Shown: piece by piece, positions 52,905 through 61,039 of the stretch | How positions within the stretch are numbered: position 1 is the first letter of the stretch | Layout of the letters: each line of letters opens with the position of its first letter | NCBI RefSeq assembly: GCF_001421015.2 | Contig: NZ_CP013023.1 | Coordinates: 248,001-312,000 of the forward strand | Origin: Paenibacillus bovis | Lineage (GTDB): Bacteria; Bacillota; Bacilli; Paenibacillales; Paenibacillaceae | DNA: 64,000 nucleotides | Reading direction: 5' to 3' | Translations under genes and position numbers: made by a program | Notes under the pieces: generated by a model | Databases searched by the model: none | Told to the model about the DNA's origin: nothing | What the model saw: only the letters and a program-made list of their open reading frames with translations

Positions 52905-53267
52905 ATTGTCTATTATCCCCCTTGGTTAAATGATCAATATTATTATTAACATTACATCCACATTATGCTGTAAACGCTTACTTACAGCAATACAGAAATT
53001 CAAGGTTTGAGGTTCGCATTTTCAAGATGTTGTAAAAATAAGGAACTTCGCGCAAAAAGCCTGATCAGGATTGATTGTTCGACTATGGTGATTTTCGACT
53101 TCTCTATGTTCAGTAGTATTTTTCGTTGGATTGAAGATTGCACTAAAAAAGTCTGGATAAGCAGACTATAAACAAGGCATAAAGAATGTATTTTTGTTTC
53201 TTATTTTCAATAAAATGGTTAGACTGAATGATATAATAATCTCATCTTACGAAAAGGAGAACGACAT
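52905..53267. promoter_or_regulatory. Promoter region of the sugar transporter, with a cre site
   Basis: TGTAAACGCTTACT at 52969-52982 fits the catabolite-responsive element TGWAANCGNTNWCA at 13 of 14 positions. It is nested in an inverted repeat GCTGTAA / TTACAGC (52967-52973/52982-52988). The rest of the 363 bp holds the promoter of the divergent gene at 53268, with no other recognised feature. Confidence 0.6.
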
Positions 53268-53639
53268 ATGAAAAATGTTGGTATTCAAATGAAACGGTTG
53301 ATGCTCCCCGCATTCATTGCTTCGGGCTTTCTTGCGGTTTGCAGCGGATCAGCTTTTGCTATGGACAACCATTCAACGTCTCTTCCGGCTTATACCAATC
53401 ATGTTGTAGCCAGTGTTCATTATGATACAAAGTACACCATGTCCACACCAAATCAAATACATATTACGGTAGTCAGAAACTTTCAGCCAACAGAAGATAT
53501 TCCGTCTGAAATCCAATATTCGGAGAATCATCCTACTGCAGGACAATGGAGCGGTGTATTGAAACGAACCGATATACAGCAAAAACCAGACTATTCCTCT
53601 ATCACTTTTACAGGCACCCTTACCCGGGCGTCTAACTGA
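53268..53639 (+). CDS. Small secreted protein of unknown function
   Basis: 123 residues with AAGGAGAACG before ATG 53268. There is a signal peptide (MKRLMLPAFIASGFLAVCSGSAFA, cleavage after the AFA). The mature part is ~90 residues, hydrophilic, with beta-rich segments (HYDTKYTMSTPNQIHITVV; GQWSGVLKRTDIQQKPDYSSITFTGTLTRASN). No family is recognised. A terminator follows. Divergent from the sugar transporter operon. Confidence 0.65.
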   Translation: MKNVGIQMKRLMLPAFIASGFLAVCSGSAFAMDNHSTSLPAYTNHVVASVHYDTKYTMSTPNQIHITVVRNFQPTEDIPSEIQYSENHPTAGQWSGVLKRTDIQQKPDYSSITFTGTLTRASN

Positions 53640-53682
53640 TTCCCTTTCCTGATACCCTACCACTACATAAAAATGTTCAGCA

Positions 53683-53741
53683 AAAAAAGCTCCACCAAAC
53701 GGTTACTGAATAGGTTCAGTACCGATCGGGTGGAGCTTTTT
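53683..53741. terminator. Terminator between the small secreted protein and potD
   Basis: AAAAAGCTCCACC / GGTGGAGCTTTTT with a long loop, T-rich on both strands, between convergent genes. Confidence 0.75.
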
Positions 53742-53774
53742 GATATCTCTATATCATTGACTTTGTGTTGCTTC

Positions 53775-54842
53775 TTACTTGTTCATCTTGAACTGGAGGA
53801 ACAGCTCGTTGTAATGCACCAGCATCTTTTTCCCCAGATTGTCGTACACTTCCAGGCGGCGGGTCAGATCCGCTGGCGGATAGAAGCGTTCGTCTCCAGA
53901 AATGTCTTCCGGCAGCAGCTTCAGTGCTGCATCGTTTGGTGTCGAATACCCTACATACTCCGCATTTTGCGCCGCCACTTCAGGGTTCATCATAAAATTA
54001 ATGAACTTGTGCGCACCCTCTACATTGGCAGCGGTCTTCGGAATAACCATGTTATCGAACCACAGGTTCGTACCTTCCTCCGGTACGACAAAGTCCAGAT
54101 CTTCGTTCTCGCTCATGATCTCGGACGCATCACCGGAGAATACGAGTCCAGCCGCTGCTTCGTTATTGGCGAGCAGCATTTTGATCTCGTCACCAACGAT
54201 AGCTTTGACATTTGGCGTCAGCAGCTTGAGCTTGGCCAGCGCTTCTTGCAAGTGAGCTTCTTTGGTGTCGTTCAGTGAGTAATGCAGGCTGTTCAGCGAC
54301 ATCCCCATCACCTCACGGGCACCATCGGTCAGCAGCACATTATTGCGCAGCGATGGGTTCCATAGATCGTCCCAGCTATGGAATTTGAGATTAGTCAGCT
54401 TGGGATTATAGACGACACCGACTGTTCCCCAGAAGTAAGGCGCCGAATACTTGTTATTCGGATCAAACGACAGGTTCAGGAACGATGGATCGATATTTTT
54501 GAGATTAGGCAGCTTGCTGTGATCCAGCGGCAGCAGCAGGTTCTCCTCGCGCATCTTGGAGATGGCATAGTCGGACGGAATCGCCACGTCGAAAGTAGTA
54601 CCGCCCTGCTCGATCTTGGTCAGCATCGCTTCGTTGGAATCGAATGTCTGGTAAATAACCGTAATCCCGGTTTCTTTTTGGAACTGGTCCAGCAGGTCGG
54701 GATCGATATAGTCGCCCCAGTTGTAGATCGTCAGTGTATTGCTGCCCGAGTACCCCTGGCTGACATTCAGCCGGGCTGCCAGATACATGAGCAGCAGCGC
54801 AGCGACGATGATGACGATAAACATACGGCTGATTGTTTTCAT
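53775..54842 (-). CDS. potD: Spermidine/putrescine-binding protein
   Basis: 355 residues. An N-terminal hydrophobic segment (~6-24) serves as a signal anchor or signal peptide; no lipobox cysteine is visible, unlike many Gram-positive PotD lipoproteins. The mature part has the PotD fold (LTIYNWGDYIDPDLLDQFQKETGITVIYQTFDSNEAMLTKIEQGGTTFDVAIPSDYAI) with Asp/Trp residues for polyamine binding. It is the last gene of potABCD, abutting the potC stop. Confidence 0.9.
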   Translation of the reverse strand: MKTISRMFIVIIVAALLLMYLAARLNVSQGYSGSNTLTIYNWGDYIDPDLLDQFQKETGITVIYQTFDSNEAMLTKIEQGGTTFDVAIPSDYAISKMREENLLLPLDHSKLPNLKNIDPSFLNLSFDPNNKYSAPYFWGTVGVVYNPKLTNLKFHSWDDLWNPSLRNNVLLTDGAREVMGMSLNSLHYSLNDTKEAHLQEALAKLKLLTPNVKAIVGDEIKMLLANNEAAAGLVFSGDASEIMSENEDLDFVVPEEGTNLWFDNMVIPKTAANVEGAHKFINFMMNPEVAAQNAEYVGYSTPNDAALKLLPEDISGDERFYPPADLTRRLEVYDNLGKKMLVHYNELFLQFKMNK

Positions 54843-55667
54843 TTATCTTGGCACCCCCATTTCGGCAGCCGGTTCACTCCGGCGCGTACGGGTCTGTGCC
54901 CGGCGGTTGATCATGTAATAACCGACCACCAGTGCGGTCGTAAACAGGAAGATCAGCGTAGACAATGCATTGATCGACAGTGCCACACCCTGTCTTGCCC
55001 GGGAATAAATCTCGACCGACAGCGTGGAATATCCGTTACCGGTCACGAAGAACGTCACGGCAAAGTCATCCAGCGAGTACGTGAATGCCATGAAGAACCC
55101 GGCAAAGATTCCCTGCTTGATAAAAGGCAGGATAACACGTGCCAGTACATCCCGTCGGCTGGCGCCCAGATCGCGTGCCGCATCGACCAGCGTCGGGCTC
55201 ATTTCCTGCAGACGCGGCAGAATCATCAGCACGGTAATCGGAATACTGAACGCGATATGCGAGATCAGTACCGAGGCAAAGCCCAGCTTGATGCCTACAA
55301 TCGTGAACAGGATCAGGAACGATGCACCGATAATAACGTCCGGGCTGACGATCAGCACGTTGTTGAGCGACAGCACGGCATCCTTAAGCCGGCGACGCTG
55401 AATGCGGTCTATCGCCAGCGCACCGATAATACCGATAATCGTCGCAATCGCCGAAGACAGCAGCGCGATGACCAGCGTATTGATCAGAATAATCATCAGG
55501 CGCGTATCCTGGAACACCTCGCCATACCACTGCCAGGTGAAGCCTTCGAATTCATGCATATTGCCTGCACTGTTGAACGAGTAATACATCAGGTACAGAA
55601 TAGGCGCGTACAGGACGGCGAAGACGAGTACCAGATACAGATTACCCCATTTATTTTTATTTCCCAT
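54843..55667 (-). CDS. potC: Spermidine/putrescine ABC permease
   Basis: 274 residues with six membrane helices, an EAA loop ([33 protein letters not shown]), and a long C-terminal arginine-rich tail. It overlaps potB by 11 bp and its stop is adjacent to the potD start. Role: one of two permease subunits of the polyamine importer. Confidence 0.9.
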   Translation of the reverse strand: MGNKNKWGNLYLVLVFAVLYAPILYLMYYSFNSAGNMHEFEGFTWQWYGEVFQDTRLMIILINTLVIALLSSAIATIIGIIGALAIDRIQRRRLKDAVLSLNNVLIVSPDVIIGASFLILFTIVGIKLGFASVLISHIAFSIPITVLMILPRLQEMSPTLVDAARDLGASRRDVLARVILPFIKQGIFAGFFMAFTYSLDDFAVTFFVTGNGYSTLSVEIYSRARQGVALSINALSTLIFLFTTALVVGYYMINRRAQTRTRRSEPAAEMGVPR

Positions 55668-56469
55668 GACGCACCTCCTGTCCGAAGCCGCCGGTCAGCA
55701 GCATCAGTACAGCCATCGCAATAATCAGCACGACAGCAACTGTTGAACCCATGCCCCAGTCCTGAGTGACCAGGAAATGCTGCTCAATCGCCGTACCGAG
55801 AGTAATTACCTTGTTGCCGGCGATCAGGCGGGTAATCATAAACAGTGACAGGGAAGGGATAAATACCGCCATGCAGCCGGATTTGACTCCGGACAGCGTC
55901 AGCGGGAAAATCACGCGACGGAATGTTGTCCAGCCGGATGCACCAAGATCGCGTGCTGCCGAGATCAGCGTTGGATTGAGTTCTTCCAGTGCATTATAGA
56001 TCGGCAAAATCATGAACGGCACGAAAATATACACCGATACAAATACAAAACTGAATGCGTTGAACAGCAATTGCTGCTCTCCGATACCAATCGCGCCCAG
56101 CAGCGCATTCACCGGACCATACGTACCGAAAATCCCGATAAACGCATACGTTTTGAGGAGCAGATTGATCCATGTCGGCAGGATAATCAGCAGAATCCAC
56201 AGCTGCCGGTGCTTGGTCCGGGTCAGCAGATACGCCGCCGGATAAGCAATCAGCAGCGAGAACAAGGTCACCAGAAAGGCATACCAGAACGAGCTGAGCG
56301 TCATCTGCATATATACCGGTGTGAAGAACGTGCGGTAATTCTGCAGTGTCAGATTCCCATCTACATCGAAAAAGGAATAATACGCAACCAGCACCACCGG
56401 TGCCACGACAAACAAGACGATCCATACGTAATATGGCAGCATATAGATCGCGCGCGTATTAGCCTGCAT
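55657..56469 (-). CDS. potB: Spermidine/putrescine ABC permease
   Basis: 270 residues from ATG 56469 (GGAGAAGGCGG upstream). The frame is open further back to 56658 but that part lies inside potA and lacks a site. Six membrane helices and the EAA-type loop ([31 protein letters not shown]) are seen. It overlaps the potA stop by 11 bp and potC by 11 bp, so the operon is translationally coupled. Confidence 0.9.
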   Translation of the reverse strand: MQANTRAIYMLPYYVWIVLFVVAPVVLVAYYSFFDVDGNLTLQNYRTFFTPVYMQMTLSSFWYAFLVTLFSLLIAYPAAYLLTRTKHRQLWILLIILPTWINLLLKTYAFIGIFGTYGPVNALLGAIGIGEQQLLFNAFSFVFVSVYIFVPFMILPIYNALEELNPTLISAARDLGASGWTTFRRVIFPLTLSGVKSGCMAVFIPSLSLFMITRLIAGNKVITLGTAIEQHFLVTQDWGMGSTVAVVLIIAMAVLMLLTGGFGQEVRHGK

Positions 56470-57568
56470 GGATACCGCCTTCTCCGTATCCTTCCAGACG
56501 GCGGTCGAAATCTTCTTCACTTTCCCCGAATCGCATAACGTGAATCGCTTCGGCCTCAAAATCAAGACCGATCTGGCTGCCCGGCTCCGCCTTGCGAGTG
56601 GAATGTACGAGCCATTCGTGACCGGAATCGTCATAGCAGCTAATCTCGTAGTGAACACCGCGGAACAGCTGGCTGTCGACGCGTACTTTGAGCTTGCCCC
56701 GGTCTTCGGTGGTCAGCTCCAGATCTTCCGGACGAATGACCACTTCGATCGCTTCATTCGGACGTAGTCCGGCATCGACACACTGGAACTGCTTGCCGTT
56801 GAATTCCACCAGATAGTCCTCGATCATCCGGCCGGGTACGATATTCGATTCCCCGATAAAGTCTGCCACAAAGCGGTTAATCGGCTCATCGTAGATATCG
56901 TTCGGCGTACCGCTCTGCTCGATCTTGCCTTTGTTCATAACAAAAATCTCGTCCGACATCGCCAGCGCCTCCTCCTGGTCATGCGTAACGAAGATAAAGG
57001 TAATGCCCAGACGCTGCTGAATCTCGCGCAGCTCGTACTGCATCTCGGTACGCAGCTTCAGATCGAGCGCAGACAGCGGCTCATCCAGCAGCAGCACTTC
57101 CGGCTCGTTCACCAGTGCACGCGCAATCGCGACCCGCTGACGCTGACCGCCGGACATTTCCGAGATCGCCCGCTGGCCGTACCCTTCCAGATTGACGAAC
57201 TTGAGCGCCTCCAGCACTTTGGTCTGGATCGCGTCTTTTTTCATCTTTTTGACGCGCAGTCCAAAAGCTACGTTCTCGAACACATTCAGATGCGGGAACA
57301 ACGCATAATCCTGGAATACCGTATTCACCTGGCGCTTGTTGGCAGGCACTTTGTTGATCACTTTATCGTTAAAATAAATCGAGCCGCCGCTCGGCTCCGT
57401 AAAGCCGGCGATCATCCGCAGAATCGTCGTTTTGCCGCAGCCGGACGGGCCGAGCAGTGTGTAGAATTTACCCCGTTCGATCTCGAAATCTATATGTTCC
57501 AGTACCAGCGTCCCGTCCTCATAACGCTTGGTCACTCCATCAAACCGGATAATGGTATTTTCGTTCAT
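56459..57568 (-). CDS. potA: Spermidine/putrescine ABC ATPase
   Basis: 369 residues from ATG 57568 with AAGGAGG upstream; earlier in-frame starts are unsupported. Walker [10 protein letters not shown] (40-48), Q-loop [10 protein letters not shown], signature MSGGQRQR, Walker B VLLLDEP, and an H-loop [10 protein letters not shown]-terminal TOBE-type regulatory domain (~240-369) is typical of PotA/CysA/MalK. It energises polyamine uptake with potBCD, which follow. Confidence 0.93.
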   Translation of the reverse strand: MNENTIIRFDGVTKRYEDGTLVLEHIDFEIERGKFYTLLGPSGCGKTTILRMIAGFTEPSGGSIYFNDKVINKVPANKRQVNTVFQDYALFPHLNVFENVAFGLRVKKMKKDAIQTKVLEALKFVNLEGYGQRAISEMSGGQRQRVAIARALVNEPEVLLLDEPLSALDLKLRTEMQYELREIQQRLGITFIFVTHDQEEALAMSDEIFVMNKGKIEQSGTPNDIYDEPINRFVADFIGESNIVPGRMIEDYLVEFNGKQFQCVDAGLRPNEAIEVVIRPEDLELTTEDRGKLKVRVDSQLFRGVHYEISCYDDSGHEWLVHSTRKAEPGSQIGLDFEAEAIHVMRFGESEEDFDRRLEGYGEGGIHAG

Positions 57569-57994
57569 AACAGCCTCCTTGTTTGCATCTGCCTTATCGT
57601 CTGGCAGTGCTCCGTTTCGTTTACCTTCGACTGTATCGATCCTTCGGGGATACATATACAACCGCCGCTTCCATTTATATGACTAAATAACATTTTATGT
57701 GATGAAAAAGCATCATTCTATTATTTAACCACTTCAATCTTACGCAAAAGGCACCATTGCTATTATAACGACTCAAGTCCAATAGAAATAGTATATTTTA
57801 TAAAGAATATATAAAAAATTTGTACAGGGAGAGCGTATAATCGGGCAATTTTGCCTGTACAGGTCTGCCCACTTCCGGCAGCCTATCGTAGAAACGCACA
57901 TACAGTACGTAGCATAGCCCCTTCACGAAAGCGCTATCATAAGCCACTATAGATTTGACTTACCTGATACATACCATTCTGAGGGAGGCAATGT
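57569..57994. other. Intergenic region between potA and the secreted glycosidase-like gene
   Basis: Holds the divergent promoters. AT-rich; no riboswitch, operator or RNA recognised. Confidence 0.4.
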
Positions 57995-59599
57995 ATGAAT
58001 AAGAAATGGACGAACATGTTACTGTCTGCGGTACTGCTGGTGGGAGGAACGCTGAGTGCCGCGGGACCTGTCCGCGCCGATGCGGCCAGCGATGCTTCCA
58101 ACAAGGCACTGATCTGGCTGGAGAGCCAGCAGGATGCTACAGCCGGGCTTGCCTTTGACGGACTGGTAGACAGCTTTGAAGACTTCTGGGGGCCGAATAA
58201 TCCCAAGCAGATTGTCTATACGTACGATCAGGCTGTGGCTGCGATCGCCTTTGTAGTCAAAGGAGAACGTGGACGCGCCGAGAAAGTACTGAACAAAATG
58301 CGCGATATCCAGGACCCGCAGGGCTTCTGGCTGAACTCCTACTGGTATAACAACGGTGCCGGCGAAGAAATCCGCAAGCATGTCGGTCCGGTCGTCTGGA
58401 TGGCGATGGCTGCCATGGCTTATGAGAAACAATACAATGACACCCGCTATCGTCCAATGGCACTCAAAGCCCTCGACTGGTCGCTGCAATATCAGCAGGC
58501 CAATGGCGGAGTCGCCGGCGGCTGGAGCGGCTGGACCAACTCCAATGAGCCATGGAGCTCTACCGAGCACAATATCGACATTTACCGGGTACTTCAGTAT
58601 TACGCATCCGTCGACTCTTCTAAGGCAGCCTCCTACAATGCAGCAGCTGCCAAAGTCAAAGGCTTCCTCGACAACAAAGTCTGGGACGAAGCCCACAAGC
58701 GCTTCACTGGCGGCTGGAAAAACGACACCGGCCTGATCGATCCGAAGATTCCGCTTGATGTGAATCCATGGGGCGTACTGGCACTTGGCACCAGCGGCAC
58801 CCATAATTACGGCGCCAGTCTGGCTTATGTAGAGAATGCCAACGGATCACCGGGTACGATAGATAATCCGCGCTACAAGCAGACGCTGACCTACAATGAC
58901 GCGGGTAACACATTAACCGGCTACGACTTTGACTGGACCGACCAGGTAATGCCTGCCCATGACGATAATGGCAACCAGATCGGCAGCACCGGTGCGGACG
59001 TGTGGTTTGAAGGGACTGCCTTTATGTCCCTCGCCTACTATCTGCAGGGCAACACCGCCAAAGCCGATGCCATCAACAATGAAATTATCAAAAAGCAGGG
59101 AACTTCAGGTGCTTCACTCGGCGGTATCCCCTACTCGCTCAAAGGCACCAGCAACAGCTACTGGGTGATGGCCCAGCAGAACTGTGTGTCCAGCACCGGT
59201 TGGCTGATTATGTCGCTGCACCGGTTCAATCCGTTCACCGGACAATATCTGACTGGCGGTACCACACCTCCGCCAACGACAGAGCCTCCGGTGACTCCGC
59301 CGCCAACAACAGGTACCGGCAGCGAAAATACAACAGCTGACTACACCGCCAAAGCAGCCACCGTCTCCAGCACTGAAATTAGCATTACGTTCAAGCCGGT
59401 TACCCCTGCCAAATACGTGGATCTGCACTACAAAATCAACAGCGGTGATCAGCAGAACTTCCGGATGACCGACAGCTCCGGCACATGGCGCAAAAATATT
59501 ACCGGACTCGCTAAAGGCAGCAAAGTCGAGTACTGGTTCACGTACGAGAAATCCGGTCCACAGTACGATTCACCTCATTACAGCTATACGGTGAATTAA
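57995..59599 (+). CDS. Secreted alpha/alpha-barrel carbohydrate-active protein with C-terminal glucan-binding-like domain
   Basis: 534 residues with GAGGGAGG before ATG 57995. A signal peptide (~1-30, ending VRADA) precedes an all-helical domain (~31-420) with repeated paired helices, as in the (alpha/alpha)6 glycosidase and lyase folds. Acidic candidates are in TGYDFDWTDQ and TGADVWFEGTAFM. A Pro/Thr-rich linker (TTPPPTTEPPVTPPPTT) leads to a ~90-residue beta domain (ISITFKPVTPAKYVDLHYKINSGDQQNFRM ... KGSKVEYWFTYEKSGPQYDSP) resembling CBM56-type beta-1,3-glucan binders. Likely target: a beta-glucan or similar polysaccharide (inference). A family number is not assigned. Confidence 0.75.
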   Translation: MNKKWTNMLLSAVLLVGGTLSAAGPVRADAASDASNKALIWLESQQDATAGLAFDGLVDSFEDFWGPNNPKQIVYTYDQAVAAIAFVVKGERGRAEKVLNKMRDIQDPQGFWLNSYWYNNGAGEEIRKHVGPVVWMAMAAMAYEKQYNDTRYRPMALKALDWSLQYQQANGGVAGGWSGWTNSNEPWSSTEHNIDIYRVLQYYASVDSSKAASYNAAAAKVKGFLDNKVWDEAHKRFTGGWKNDTGLIDPKIPLDVNPWGVLALGTSGTHNYGASLAYVENANGSPGTIDNPRYKQTLTYNDAGNTLTGYDFDWTDQVMPAHDDNGNQIGSTGADVWFEGTAFMSLAYYLQGNTAKADAINNEIIKKQGTSGASLGGIPYSLKGTSNSYWVMAQQNCVSSTGWLIMSLHRFNPFTGQYLTGGTTPPPTTEPPVTPPPTTGTGSENTTADYTAKAATVSSTEISITFKPVTPAKYVDLHYKINSGDQQNFRMTDSSGTWRKNITGLAKGSKVEYWFTYEKSGPQYDSPHYSYTVN

Positions 59600-59612
59600 A
59601 TCAGCGATTAAT

Positions 59613-59670
59613 AATAAATAAAAAGAGTTAAAGAGAAGGTCAACCTTCTCTTTAACTCTTTTTATTTATT
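59613..59670. terminator. Very long bidirectional terminator
   Basis: A near-perfect stem of about 27 bp (core AAGAGTTAAAGAGAAGG and its complement), T-rich in both directions. The right arm overlaps the last codons of the convergent HD gene. Confidence 0.85.
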
Positions 59671-60899
59671 GACACAAATTGTTCCCATCCATCTACTCGT
59701 GAACTCAAAGAATCAACAATTTTATTATAATGAGTCGAACTAGTAGATAAGTTTAATAACGGATTATTTACATCGTCGTTACTTAACGTAGCGATAATAT
59801 CTTCTGCCATACAATGTTCCACGCTACGCCAATTATCTATATGCTGTGATCCAGATAAAAATCGATCCCAAACTTGCAATTCATCACATAATACAGCTAA
59901 ATACAAAAGAGGCGTTTTTAAAGTAAATTTAACGTTAGGAACATTATGATAAGCAACTGCTCGACAAGCAGGTATGACATGCTTGCTGAAAACGTTTAAA
60001 TAGTATTTAAATTTTCCATTCAGCAATTTTTCTTGGTCTTCTACGTTAATAATGTGATACCAAGCTGAAGTATATTTTAGTAGCATCAAGCTACTAGCAA
60101 TTCCATGATCCACTATAGGAGTCTTTCCATCATAACCTTTCTCTGCCATTTCATAAGCAAAATAAGATAAGCTATTCAATCCATAATCTCTTCCATCTAA
60201 AATTTCTAACCCTTTCGAAGTTTCAATTCCAAAATCATGCAACCAAGGAATGTTTTCTAATTCTTCAATTAATAGTTTCGGAGTTTCTTTTTCAGAATGC
60301 TGATTAACTTTATAAGAAAAATTGAAATCGTTACATATTTTTTCAAAATATTCTTTCTCATTCTCATTTAAATTCTCAATATATTTCATTAAATTTTCAC
60401 TATTAAATATTTCATCATAAACTCTCCAAGAATCAATATTAGAACCATCACCAAAGTTATAAAACAAATAACCTATATCATGTAATAAAGAAGCAAATGT
60501 CCATTGGAATAAAAACATTTTTATAGGTTTTTGACTATCAATTGATTTGTCAATTTTTTCTCTCAATTGAGGAATATTATCATAAACCCATATGCCCAAC
60601 AGAAAAAGGTATAGAGTATGTGCTGTATGATCCGACTGTTTTTTATAGTCTATTCTACGCTTGATTTCCAAAGTAGCCACTTCAGATCGAATAGGGATTA
60701 TATCTGAAAAGTCAGTTAGATTCAAAATACGTTCACAAATATTCTCCGATAATTGAATTCGCTTAATATCTGATCTAGTTTCGAAAAACTCTTCTAGCTT
60801 TTCTGTTAAATTAGGAATTTTACCTCTTATGTATCCTGCTACTTTATCTGCATTAGCAAAATGGTTTAATAACATTTCATTTATATTTTGAGTATACAT
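59652..60899 (-). CDS. HD-domain (phosphohydrolase-like) protein beside a reverse transcriptase
   Basis: 415 residues from ATG 60899 (GAGGTGG upstream; a GTG three codons earlier lies inside that site). The HD-superfamily pattern is visible: H91/H94 (SDHTAHTLYLFLLG), H140-D141 (SLLHDIGYLF), a downstream His in PIVDHGIASSLML, HN in AVAYHNV, and a final D in LCDELQVWDR. A metal-dependent phosphohydrolase acting on nucleotides or RNA is plausible. Very AT-rich. It is divergent from the reverse transcriptase with 140 bp between starts, so a two-gene defence-type locus is inferred. Confidence 0.72.
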   Translation of the reverse strand: MYTQNINEMLLNHFANADKVAGYIRGKIPNLTEKLEEFFETRSDIKRIQLSENICERILNLTDFSDIIPIRSEVATLEIKRRIDYKKQSDHTAHTLYLFLLGIWVYDNIPQLREKIDKSIDSQKPIKMFLFQWTFASLLHDIGYLFYNFGDGSNIDSWRVYDEIFNSENLMKYIENLNENEKEYFEKICNDFNFSYKVNQHSEKETPKLLIEELENIPWLHDFGIETSKGLEILDGRDYGLNSLSYFAYEMAEKGYDGKTPIVDHGIASSLMLLKYTSAWYHIINVEDQEKLLNGKFKYYLNVFSKHVIPACRAVAYHNVPNVKFTLKTPLLYLAVLCDELQVWDRFLSGSQHIDNWRSVEHCMAEDIIATLSNDDVNNPLLNLSTSSTHYNKIVDSLSSRVDGWEQFVSINKKS

Positions 60900-61039
60900 A
60901 TAATCCACCTCTTTAAGATTTTAAGTTAATAATCTCATTTTTTTCTATATAAAACAATAATTAAATTGATTCCCAAGAACTATATTTATATACTTAGAAC
61001 TATGTAAAAAAACAAATTATTTATTCAAGAGAGGTCTAT